Source: Isoetes taiwanensis (Eukaryota > Streptophyta > Lycopodiopsida > Isoetales > Isoetaceae). Taken from it: 64,000 nt of DNA. The translations under genes and the position numbers were made by a program. The notes below the pieces were generated by a model that was not told the DNA's origin, did not search any database, and worked only from the letters and a program-made list of their open reading frames with translations. The DNA is taken from contig JAJEKV010000071.1 of the NCBI GenBank assembly GCA_021234155.1, positions 2,974,483-3,038,482 of the forward strand, read 5' to 3'. Each line of letters starts with the position of its first letter. Position 1 is the stretch's first letter. Shown here piece after piece: positions 33,369-44,321 of the stretch.

Positions 33369-34770
33369 ATGTCCCACGAACAGGACGAAGAATTGAATCC
33401 TGACACACGGAATGTCGGTGCGTCAGAGCAGCAGGATCAGCATGGATTTTCGGTTCCCTCTAATTTGAGGACCCCCTCTACTCAGTCTCCTTGGCATCAA
33501 GGGTTGGAGAACGAGCTTGAGATGTCACCGCTTCGGCAAATGGAGAGAGCAAAGCAAGACATGCAAGGGGCGAATGAGTTTCGCACGCCGAGTTAAGAAG
33601 GTTGCGTCATGATGGATGAAGTTTCAAAGAGGGATAATTGCACCATCACAGAGGTGCATAATGTAGCCGGGCGAAGGCGGGGGCCCGGCTATTGTCCAAG
33701 TGGAGCGTACTCACGACGATGTAATCACAAATTTGGACAAGAATGAGTTTGAAAGTGAGTGGCCTAGTAGACGGGGTAAGTATAAGGCTCACGAGTGCAA
33801 GAATGCTGTGGTTCGAGCAAAAGCACTCGAGCGTCATGTCCAAGTGAAGGGACATTTACCCCACAAATCGGTGAGTTTAGTAAGAGTTTTATGCGAAAGT
33901 ATACTACGAGCTTGTGAAGGAAGTGCCCGTAAATTATGGGAGTAGGAAATGGAGGCAAGGAAGCGGTAGTGGCAAAGACGAAGAGGGTCAAGCTATCGGA
34001 AGATAGCGAGAGGGGGCCATATGGTGAGCCCATCACCATTACATACCTTGTTGCCGACGCTATCCAACTTTTGGAGGTGACAGGGGTAGCCGCGGCTGGA
34101 GCCGTGAATGACCTTGTGGATATTCGGGCCCAACTAGAGAATGAGAGAAGTCGGAACCTGACACTTTCTGAGGAGAATATTCGCTTGAAGGACCGTGCCG
34201 ATGGGTATGATAAGATGGCCGCTGAATTAGAGGACGCTAAACGGCAACTAGCGGCATTAAACAGGGAGGCAACGGTCCTTAGAGAAAACAACGAGCACTT
34301 GCGCAATTTGACCAAATCGTTAGACTCTGACCCTTTTAGGGTGACTTCTCGAGCGCCGATATCCTATCTCCCTCGCGAGTATTTGTATGAGAGTCAGTGG
34401 GAAGAGCTAAAGGTTGTTGATTACAGACATTGCCAATTTTGTGGTGACAACCTGACACAGGTGGGCTGGTACACTCTAGGGTGTGGGCATCGTATGCACA
34501 TGCGATGTGTTCTTGATTGATGTTGCAAAGCCGCTCGTCCAACCTTGCAAGACGGATGGATTTTTCCCCGAAAGTTACAATATGCCATATTTAATATGCA
34601 AGGTCGCATGCCAGCCAAGCCACATTTGACCACTCGCAGGAGGGATGGGCAGATGCACATTTTTCAAACCTTTCGCGAGATGGAATTGTGGAGGGGGTGG
34701 AGGAGCCGCGTGAAGGAGAGACAAAGCCGGACATTAACCGTTCTTACCACCACCTCCGTGGCTGCAGGGT
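33369..34770 (+). pseudogene. Coiled-coil plus RING-H2-like remnant carried by the hAT element
   Basis: An open frame at 33936-34520 encodes a heptad-rich segment (DIRAQLENERSRNLTLSEEN, then ELEDAKRQLAALNREATVL, residues about 60-125). It is followed by CQFCGDNL, WYTLGCGHRMHMRC, i.e. C-x2-C ... C-x-H-x2-H-x2-C, the first six ligands of a RING-H2 finger. A TGA right after VLD (34518-34520) cuts the finger before the CC pair that continues in frame (CCKAARPTLQDGW), so the last ligands are lost. The frames at 33369-33596 (acidic, MSHEQDEELNP start) and 33700-33945 may be the N-terminal part in other frames. RING-H2 proteins are usually E3 ubiquitin ligases; here that is only a family statement. 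With the kinase-like remnant just upstream on the same strand, they could once have been one gene. Confidence 0.5.
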
Positions 34771-34919
34771 GATTATATTGATCCAAATGACCAATGAAAA
34801 TGAGATATTACATTTTTAGACATGCCAAATTTTGACCTGTATCATTTTGTGAATGGCGGTATAATGACGTTATTTCAAACAAGGTGTAATGATGTTATCA
34901 AAGGATCGAGTAGTGCTCA

Positions 34920-36840
34920 TAGTAAAAGCATCGAGACTTCCAAATCGCTTTTCGCTTTTACGCTTGACGAGTAAAGGCATTGAGACTTCCCAATCTCTTT
35001 TATCCCGGCTTAGTCTCTTTTGTTTGTCCTAGTGGTCACCCCCGGCTCACCAGAGTCGAAGTCTCCTTCGTTTTCGCTTATCGTATCTAATTTGCCCCTA
35101 GGATGACATCGCCACCGGTGGCTAATTAGATACGCTAAGGTGAAACTTCGAAAGGGAGTAAGCCAAGAGCGCGACCCTCTTGGATGGTCATGGTTGGATG
35201 GTGAGTGAGTCAAAACATCTGCACACGCAACCCTCTTGAATGGTTGTCAGGTCACCAGGCCTTATATTCTCAGTGGCAAACAATATAGACTTCTCGAAAT
35301 TCTTGTTACCTCCTTTAGAAGGAGCGAGCTTTGTTTCACTCTCTTTATGCGTGTCTCTCGTCAATGTATCTTAGATACTTTGCTAGGTTATATTACACAA
35401 AGACGCCGCAAAATGGGGTCTGAGCAGTAAATCGCTCGCTCTAGAGGAGGTTACAAGGTTTTTGAGTACTCTATTTTTATTGTGGCCACGGAGGATATAA
35501 GGCCTAGTGGTTGCTTGCGATTCTGTGTGTTCATTAGATGTTAGTGATTGAAGCAAGCTTTGACTCCTGAATTCAAGCATCGAGACTTCCCCGTTTTTCT
35601 TTCCCAGGCTTTTGGGCAATGTAGCTTAGTTTACATGCTAAGTTCCATTGTCCAAAGACCCGGGGGAAAGCAAAGATTGGGACGTCTCGATGCCTGGACC
35701 CAGGTCTCGAGGCGTCAGAGGTGAGAGCGCACTCTAATTTCAAGCCAAAGTGGTGCCTGGGCGTTGTCCATCTATACAGTGGCTGTTAGGCACCAAATCA
35801 TGGAACATCCTAACTCCTTCTATTGATGGAGAACCTTGAGCATCACTATGACTTGAAATTGAGGACGCCACACGTTATCTTTGGTACGCCAAATTGCCAT
35901 TTGATGTTATCTGACCTATAATTTGTACCTCCATTCCTTTGGGTGGCACATGCCATGCAAACCCATTTGGGTATTCAAAATGCATGTGCCATCCAGAGGA
36001 ATAGAGTACGATTATAGGTCCGATAGCATTCAAAGCCCAATTTGGCATACCGGTGTCTTCCAACTCGCTCACCCTGCTTAGTCTCTTTCGTTTTCTGTTT
36101 TGTGTATCTAATTTTCCCCCCTAGGATGACATCGCCTCACTTTCGTGGCGTAATTAGATACGCCAAGCAGAAACTCGAAAGGGAGTAAGCCAAGAGCGCA
36201 ACCCTCTTGAATGGTTGTCGTCACCGTGCTTTATATTCTCCATGGCAAACAATATAGACTTCTCAGAAGGAGCTTGCGATTCTCGGGTTCATTAGATGTC
36301 GTTGATTGATGAGTTCAAGCATCGAGACTTCCCATCTTTATTTCCCCTCCTCTTTGGGCAATGTAGCTTAGTTTACATGCTAAGTTCCATTGTTCAAAGA
36401 GGGGTGAAAGCAAGGGTTGGGAAGTCTCGATGCTTGTACTGTGTCTCTTTCATCCCGGCCCGAGCGTGATCCTTCTTAATTGGATGTTAGTGATTGATGA
36501 GTTCAAGCATCGAGACTTCCCAATCTTTTTTCCCTCCTTCTTTGGGCAATGTAGCTTAGTTTACATGCTAAGTTCCATTGTTCAAAGAGGGGTGAAAGCA
36601 AGGGTTGGGAAGTCTCGATGCTTGTACCGTGTCTCTTCATCCCGCCCGAGCGATCCTTCTTGAATGGTTGCCAAATCGCCATTTGATGCCATCCGACCTA
36701 TAATTTGTACCTCCATTCCTTTGGGTGGCACATGCCATGCAAACCCATTTGGGTATTCGTGAGCATGTGCCACCCGCAGGAATAGAGTACAGATTATAGG
36801 TCCGTGATAGCATTCAAAGCCCAATTTGGCATACCGGGTT
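34920..36840. repeat. Array of long hairpins inside the hAT element
   Basis: Three kinds of inverted repeat recur. Type 1: arms CAAGCATCGAGACTTCCC / GGGAAGTCTCGATGCTTG, perfect at 36317-36436 and 36504-36624 and imperfect at about 35572-35696, each enclosing an inner inverted repeat around GGCAATGTAGCTTAG / CTAAGTTCCATTG. Type 2: CGTATCTAATT / AATTAGATACG at about 35084-35140 and 36103-36160. Type 3: ACCTATAATTTGTACCTCC ... GATTATAGGT, enclosing GGCACATGCCATG / GCATGTGCCA, at about 35908-36025 and 36698-36805. Related spacer sequence (AAGCCAAGAGCGCAACCCTC) separates them. No protein coding is seen. These could be transposase-binding or fold-back regulatory structures, or a source of small RNAs. 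Confidence 0.8.
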
Positions 36841-37500
36841 ATTCCCGACTTGGGTACCGGTACCTTGTGAACCTTCGATGGATCAGATTCGTCCGGGCTG
36901 GTCCGAGGTCATTTTTGGCCCTTCTTCATGCGAGATTACTTCTCATCAGCAAGATTCTCGCGCATGCGAAGAGGCAAGCAACAACGGAGGTCGAGACGGG
37001 TCTGATCCAACGGGTTTTCGTGGCACCGCGTTACACATGAAAGAAACATAGAAAGAAACATAGAAAGAACTATCATACATTAACGAAACATTTGTGACAA
37101 AAATTATAACCAAAAACTTCTTTTTATTAATAGTGCCGTGGACGGTTACAATAGTATGAAAATCCTCAAGACCAATTACAACAGACCAAGATACTCATCA
37201 CATCATTTTTTAGGCAGCGCCGCTTCTTCATCGGTTTCATCATTTGCGCCCATCCTCTTCTTGTTGGGAACCTAGGTTCAACCTCCGATGACCCTTTCCT
37301 TTAGTGAAACGCCCTCGAGACGTGTTTTTTCCTAGCCCGCTTCTCTGCTTGTCAAGGTAAAGCGCAAAGGTGAGTCCGTTGATCACGTAAGCCACCACGC
37401 CATCAACCGCATTGCTCGAACCTCGGCCTTTCAGATCGGACTCCTCGGTATCCTCGCCGCCGGGCTGATCCGTCTCGAGAATATGGCTTGGTCTATATCA
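36841..37500. other. Spacer before the hAT transposase, no gene recognised
   Basis: Contains GAAAGAAACATA direct repeats near 37040-37066 and a C/G-richer stretch towards 37.4 kb that may be the untranslated 3' end of the minus-strand transposase gene. No confident coding feature. Confidence 0.4.
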
Positions 37501-37509
37501 TCTTCGCCA

Positions 37510-39800
37510 TCAACGGCGGGTACGTTGAATGTCTTCATCAACATGGCTTGCGGCATTTATTGCAAGCATCTCGCCCTCACCGCCTTCGAGTCGCCCTCTT
37601 CCACTTCGAATCAGATCCATGAAAGGAAACTCAGAGCTTATCGATTGCGGATGTACCACCAAGTTACGATTCAATAGCCGCCAGTTTGAGAAGTTGTATA
37701 CAAGTTTGTCCGCCTTCTTATGTAGCAAGCGATCATGGTGACACCGTGTATGTACTTATAGGCACTCCAATTCCTCTCACTTGCACTATTGGAAGATACC
37801 AAAGAGAGGATAGTCATTGCAATTGCCTCCAAGGTATCGAGAACTTGCCCATGGGCTTGCCACCATGCATATGATTCCATATTTGGTTCCTTCTTATGAC
37901 TCTCCAGTCGGTCGTGAAGCTCTTCATCCGCCCACCTTCCACTCGGGTTCTCGGTATTCAGCTAACTCGCAATGAAAAGCTTGTAGTCCGAAATGTTGGG
38001 ATAGAACATTTTTGCAACCTTCTTCAACGACCCCATCACTTCTTTATCTCGTATGCTGGTCCATATCGTGGTTGTGTGGGTCTAAGGCATGCGCCAGCCA
38101 TGAAGATCACCGTATGACTTCTTCCATCGCTCATTGAAGTCTCTCGAGTAGTGCCGCGCTTAGCATTGTCAAATGGCGCATTGGGACCATCACGTTCTAG
38201 GAAGGATTGAATGGAGTGCCAACACCTCCGCATCCTTTCCGATTTGCCTTCGAAGAATCAAGGGTTTTGATGGCATGACAAACAAAGTTGCATGCACCTC
38301 ACAACATTTTTTACACCTTTCCAAAATGTCTCCCGCCCAAGCATTTCTCGGGGCGCAGCGGCTTTTTCGTCGGTGTTTGGCGGCACTTTTCCCTTTTCTC
38401 GCCTTCTTTCCCAATCAAAAACTCGTATGATTAAAGGTTGAGATAATCCAATCACGACACTTCAAAGACTCTTTCAAGACAGATATAATTAGAACCAAAC
38501 CCAAGTTTGCCCGAGGATTCATGAGTGCTAGGCTCTTCCTCGACGAATGACTTGTAAATGGCATAAATTGCCGGCTTCTTTGTGATGAATTTTACAAGCC
38601 GACGCCGCTTTCTCGAATGGGATCTTTGAACCACGTGTCTTTGGAGAACCAAATCCTTCAAAGAATAGGTTCAGGGCAATGGCATTGGCAACTAGTAGCA
38701 TGCAACCCCGAAATTCGCCTCCAAGAATTGACCCGCTAGCTTGCAATTAGACGCTATTATCCATTACAACTTGAAATATTCTCTTCGGTCCAAAACTCTC
38801 TATCACGGCCTTTGTTTTCCTCGAAAAATCCAATCTCCTCACTTGGTCGGGTTTTGGTTTCTACGGTTTTCAAAAATACTTCACCCCCGGATACACGATC
38901 ATGAAATTAATAAGATGGTCCTTGTTTACATTGCTCCAACCATCGGTCACTAATGAAGCCGGGCGCTTGCAAACCACACGACACAACTTCATCTCCACCC
39001 TCTCAACCATTTTTCCATGTATTTCATCAACCATCTTATTGTTGGCATGCTTGTATGAAGGCGCCTAAAAGCCGGTCCTGCTTTGGCAACTTCTTGAAGG
39101 CTTCTTTCATTGCTTTATGCTCCGTAATATGTGGAGACAACCCCAAAGATATAAAATGCCTCTACAACCTTCGGTTGTGTCTTCTTCAATTGCTTTCGAT
39201 GTTAAGCAATGATCAACCCTCTGTTGCTTCGTCTTTTCCACTATTTCAATTGTCTCTATCATTCTCGTTCTCCCCGCTTATACCTATTGACCCTAGTCCG
39301 CCCTCGACGGTATCTTTGTCCCAACAAAGGGGTGGTATAGTTATCTTAGATCGCCTACCCGCCCCGCTCTTGAGTATTCGTAACTTCGTCTTTTTCTCAT
39401 ATTATTCTTCGTTTTATGTATCCCATCCAAATGAGACAATCTCTCGATGGCATCCTTTCGCAAGTCGGCCAGATCACGCATACAAGTTGCGACACCGGCG
39501 TCTCGTTCACGTAAGATGTGAGCTCAATTCTTGTTGCAGAACCATTTACCGATGTGTATCCACAAAACACACATTCCCACTCATTTTTGCGCCAAACTCT
39601 TTCACAAACTCCCATTACGGGCCTCTTTTCCGACCCGCCAACTCCATCATCAGCGACCATGTGCACGAGTTGGGGTCCCTCGTGGCCCCCGCCACGGCAC
39701 ACGCAGATCCTCGCACCTCTAGAGGTAGATGCATGACCGCTACCGCCTCCGTAGGTAGATGCATGACCAAGAGCCACCATTGCTCGGACCGGTGACAATG
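37510..39800 (-). pseudogene. hAT transposase (BED - DUF659 - hATC), frameshifted
   Basis: Cut-and-paste transposase of the enclosing element, read right to left. At about 39650-39480 is a BED-type zinc finger (VWRKNEWECVFCGYTS, then GSATRIEL; C-x2-C visible). At about 38955-38690, with frame changes, is the DUF659 region (LVTDGWSNVNKDHLINFMI, then KAVIESFGPKR, LQASGSILGGEF). At 37880-37560 is the hAT C-terminal dimerisation domain (SSNSASERNWSAYKYIH, then QKADKLVYNFSNWRLLNRN), the most conserved hAT signature. Several frameshifts and stops separate these blocks, so the protein is not made from this copy. Long plus-strand frames over this region (for example 38953-39795) are antisense shadows. 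Strand and position, convergent with the plus-strand cargo, fit a mobile element that carries extra gene sequence. Confidence 0.8.
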
Positions 39801-40189
39801 TCTCTTAATCGACTCCTTGATTACACGAACTAAAGGAAGACGATATATGCAAAGGAGCAAGCTCACAATGCATATGTTATGTCGACGTTCGCGGCGAAGA
39901 ATCAAGGGGGTTGGACGAGACCCTATAGGATATTCTATGGAAGCGGATGCCAACCCAAAGTTGGAAACCACCGGGGCGGAGTAAACTCACGTTCCAAGAT
40001 CCAACGTCGGTTGTGACTCAAAAACGACACCTCAAAGGCAAACCGTTTCCCAAGGAGTATTTTGACTCAACCTCGGCGGTCAACGCTCGAGGTGAATTCT
40101 AGGGCTAATCCGTTTTTCTTATATATACTATTAACGATTGCCACAAAACAGGTCAAACAATTAGGCGCAAATATTTTTTTGCTTAGTAA

Positions 40190-40607
40190 ATCCCGGGCAA
40201 AACAAATTTAGAAAAATTTTTCGCGAAAAGGAAACAAAACCGCGACGCTGAAATATTTTTCGGCGACGCTGAAGATTATGTTTCGCAGACGCTGGTTCAA
40301 ATTATTTCGCGACGCCGAAAACTCTTAACCGCAGACGCTAAAAAAATTCGCGTCTGTGGCGGTGGCGTCGTTTTTCGTCTGCATTTTAAAAATTGGTTTC
40401 GCGTCAGACGCTGAAATCAGAATTCGCCAGACGCTGAAAATATTTTCGCAGCGTGCTGTTTTTGTTGTTTTCGCAGACGGCGAAAATTTTCTGACGCCGG
40501 AATTGTTTTCTGCCGTATTTTTTGTGTTTTATACGGCAAATTTGTGCCGTATCATTCAATTCATACGTATTCCGTATAAAACGTACAGCGTATTGAACCT
40601 ATCCCTG
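40190..40607. repeat. Right subterminal repeats and TIR of the hAT element
   Basis: At least six copies of GCGACGCTGAAA/CAGACGCTGAAA-like words occur between about 40240 and 40510, then GCCGTATAAAA- and ATACGTATT-type words and the terminal GAACCTATCCCTG. Such motif clusters are the usual binding platform of hAT transposases. The last 100 bp match the right end of the small element at 625-1476. Confidence 0.75.
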
Positions 40608-42675
40608 ATTGGTAAATGGACCTCTCGTCTATCCTATTTCTAATCCAAATGACTATAATAACTCATTACTATTTCTTGCAGGCTTAGAACTCATGCATGC
40701 ATAGAGCCCTTCATAATCGCAACCCACAGACAACTGAGTGCACTTCACCCCATCAATCTCTTATTGATTCCTCATTTCAAGAATACTATGTCCATCAATG
40801 CCAAGGCTAGAGGCAATCTCATCAATGCAGGTGGTATTATTGAAAAAACATTTACACCAGGCAGATACTCAATGGAAGTTAGTGCGGTTGTTTATGACAA
40901 GCTATGGCGCTATGAACAAGGTCTACCTTCAGACCTTATCAAGAGGTACTAAATAGTACTCCCTTTACTTTTTTTTTGGGGGTCTTGAAACAAAACCATA
41001 AACGTGCTAATACTTTGATGCTATAATCTTTTAGAGGAATGGCAGAATATGATGAAACAGCAAAGCATGGACTCAAGCTAGCAATTGAAGATTATTTTTA
41101 CGCAGTCGATGGACTAGAAATTTGGAGTGCTTTAAAGCAATGGGTAGACGAGTATATTGCTATATTCTATAAAGATGACAAGGCAGTGTCATCAGATGAG
41201 GAACTGCAAAAATGGTGGACAGAAAGTAGGACAGTTGGTCATGCTGATAAGAAAGATGAGCCATGGTGGCCAGTACTAAACAGCGTGAAGAACTTATCTG
41301 AAACTCTAACTACAATCATTTGGGTAGCCTCTGCACACCATGCAGCAGTGAACTTTGGGCAATACCCATATGAGGGATTTACACCAAATCATCCATCAAG
41401 GACCCACAAACTCATTCCAGAAATAGGATCGCAGGAACATAACGAACTTCTTAAGGATTCTGAGAGATACTACTTGTCATGTGTGACCAACAAGATCGAG
41501 TCAGCTATTGTGACGACAGTCATAGAAATATTGTCTACTCATGCAATGGAGGAGGTGTACTTGGGACAACCTTTGGCAGAAAATTGGACTAGCAATGCAA
41601 AGGTCCTTGAAGCGTTCGACCAATTTGGGAAGAGAATCAAAGACATAGAGAACATCATAACTGAACGAAACAACGATAGTAAAAATGTGAACAGACAAGG
41701 ACCTGCAAAGGTTCCTTATACTCTTCTCTATCCTTCCTCTGAAAATGGCCTCACCGGAAAAGGAGTTCCCACTAGCATTTCCATATGAATATGGCTGTCT
41801 TGTAATCCAATGCCTATATATATATAGCTCCAATATATTCTACATTTAATGACTGCTACCACACTATTAGTTTGCCAAATAGCTACTAGAATAGTCTTAT
41901 GTCAAAATGTATAGCATCAAACCTAGGGATATTTGCATTATTGAGTATCGAAAAAAAGGGGGCTTGAAATTTCACCCCCAAACAGCCCGTTCTTTCAAAG
42001 CAAAAAAACTAGTCGATCTCCACCCAATTGCCTGATCTGTCACACCTGATCTGCTTAGAGTCTGTAGGAAAACAACCAAAAAGAGAAATTTAGGGGCAAA
42101 TTTCAAGCCCCTTTTTTTTCGTTGTACAATTTTCGTCACCAAGAAAATTTTGCTTGAAAGTTTCTGGCAGTCGTCAGCTGCCTTGCAGCCCGCCAGGTCA
42201 GCTGGTGGCCGCCAAAAAACTACTTCGCGAAACTTTCTACTGACGAAAATTTCTACTTCCTAAATTGTATATTCACATCTTGATTAACCTAAATCATATT
42301 CTCATGTATGCCCAATGTCTAAAGGTCCAATGAAAAGATAGAAGATTGTCAATAACGTGGCAGTGGTTAACATAGGGGCAAATGTTCATGCGTGCATATT
42401 TGCATAGTTATGCTCATGTATGTCTAATAGTTAAAGGTCCATCAATAAAAGGATAGAAGATTGTTAACAACATGTACATATATGAAAAGTATTGGACATA
42501 CAAAAAGTACATATTCTAGGCTCCTTTGTCAGAAACTTGATGGATATTGGTTAGTCGAAAGGTGTTATTCTAAACGAGGTGCACAGGACTACCACAGTCG
42601 TCGGATTCGTCGATTTTATGACCCAGATCGTATGTTGGAGTCTGTGGGCACCTCTCATTTCACTTATAGCATTTA

Positions 42676-42704
42676 CTAGAAATGTGTGCCCGGCGATGCC
42701 GGGC
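42676..42704 (-). mobile_element. Helitron 3' terminus (reverse), copy B
   Basis: Same hairpin GCCCGGC-ATC-GCCGGGC and CTAG end as at 27685, with identical flanking bases; it was duplicated together with the LOX 3' flank. Confidence 0.65.
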
Positions 42705-44321
42705 ATTAGTCATGGCATGTGGTATGGGCATGGAGTGCTTAGGTAGAATTAACTTGTTAGAGTAACAGATTGTGTAGATAAGAGAGTGCTTAAATGTAAT
42801 AAATAGATATGATGGAATGTGTAGGGCAGAATAAGATTCTAGAGTGGAATAGGATAGGATGCATAGGTACAATGGAATTGATACGATACCTTGTGGTGCA
42901 TATATGGGGTCATATCATGGACAAATTTGCATCTAAAACATCAACTGGGATGCTATTGGCATTGTCGTTATAGACAACCGCCACAACCTGAATCTAAATG
43001 TATGAACACTAATCATTTGAAATGTATAACTCATAACTCTGCCACAACCTGAATCTAAATGTATGAACACCAATCATTAGCAATGTATAACTCATGACTG
43101 CTCCACGTTTTGTTCTAAATGTGACAACTCTTAATATTGGCAGTGGGTGACGTTTTTGGACTTTTTATGCTAACAACATCACAATGTTCCTCCAATAATA
43201 AAATTATAAGTTCACATCACACTGTTTTTCAATTGAAAACACATTGTTACTTATATAAGCAATGCAAAAATACATTGTTCCTTATATGAGGTAATGCAAA
43301 AGACTTGTTTCTATTCTAAATTATGCAAAAATAAATGGCCCCATAAGCGTAAATTTGGGTTCAAAGTTATGACCAATTTAAGGAATTATGTGGATTTTAT
43401 AAATTATTTTTAATTGGTCAACTAATGAATCGGTTAAATAATAGTGAATTTGATAGTTCAACTTACTAAGCAAGTTATAGAATTGATAAAAAAAATGTGA
43501 TGATTGCAGTCCATATAGCAACATCACTTTAACAAAGTTGGAGATAAGGGGCACAAACACATTCAAGAATATCTCCAACCTGTTAAGTCTTATATTAGAC
43601 CAATACTATTTTCGATACTATTTTCGATGCAACAAATAGGTTAAAAAAATAGGTTAACTAAAGTTCTGATAGATAATTCTCTATGCACAGTTGGTTCTAT
43701 GACAAACAAACAGATCCCTCAATTGTTTGCTTACTTATGAAGGGGAAGATTTGCTTCACCAATTGATGGAATGATTACATTGACAGAACATTTGATGATG
43801 CAAAAGAAGGTTAATGTTTATTGCAGTAGGTGGGCATTCAAAAAAACAGAAAAAGCTTGGGGCTAGTTGTGCATCTGGTAATCAAGGAGTTATGTCCTGC
43901 TGGGTAACTCTTGTGCAGCTTTAATTCTGCAACGAACCTGCAGGAATAGGAACAAACATCAGGTTTAACTTATATCAACATGAGGCATCAGTTGAAATGA
44001 CAATACTCCTAAAACCTTCAAAAAGTGAAACAAAACAACGTCGTACCAAATTGTTGGAGAGCTTGAGACACAAAAAAATGGAGCAGATTTGCATATCCAT
44101 AATACTACTGACCATTTTGTCACCTAAATCTGAACACAACAAAACTGCATCAAGGTAGGGGACTAACTAATTTGCCAAAAACTAAACCACTTCTAGTTGG
44201 AAATTTAGTGTGCTCGCAAGGATCGGGCACAATAAACCTGTAGATAACAAATCATACGTGAGCTTTGAACAAAACATAAAGGTTAGTCGAAAACAAATTA
44301 GAGGGTTGTATCGTGTTTGTC

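Larger units (their letters stand above)
30212..40615 (-). mobile_element. hAT DNA transposon, 10,388 bp, with 8-bp TSD
   Basis: The element spans 30220-40607, with target duplication ATTGGTAA at 30212-30219 and 40608-40615. Terminal inverted repeats are CAGGGATAGGTTCTATACG on the left and, read inward on the right, CAGGGATAGGTTCAATACG, with one mismatch in 19. Both ends are followed by TACGTA- and ATACGTATT-rich subterminal DNA, and the right end by many GACGCTGAAA/CGCAGACGC words. The 8-bp duplication and the transposase fragments place it in the hAT superfamily. It is much longer than typical hAT elements (about 2.5-5 kb) because it also carries plus-strand gene-like remnants and a hairpin block. 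The transposase is frameshifted, so this copy is not autonomous now. Confidence 0.92.
29610..41788 (+). pseudogene. LOX: Lipoxygenase LOX-B, exons 5-9 only, split by hAT element
   Basis: Partial exon 5 (29610-29677), exon 6 (29735-29842), exon 7 (29914-30215), then the hAT insertion, exon 8 (40682-40945) and exon 9 (41035-41788). Reading frames and splice sites are intact in all of them; exon 8 lost one codon (LWRYEQG versus LWRFDEQG). The exon 9 frame differs from LOX-A at about eight of 249 residues. All five iron-ligand positions are kept. The PLAT domain, transit peptide and promoter are missing because the copy begins at the exon 5 junction. Intron 7 is now about 10.5 kb with its GT donor four bases from the element. 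It cannot make a normal lipoxygenase; whether a truncated C-terminal product is made from an upstream transcript is open. Its age appears low given the similarity. Confidence 0.85.

Noticed and set aside
38953-39795. 280-codon plus-strand frame
   Set aside because: It lies antisense to the hAT transposase BED/DUF659 region, which has recognisable motifs; the plus-strand peptide has none.
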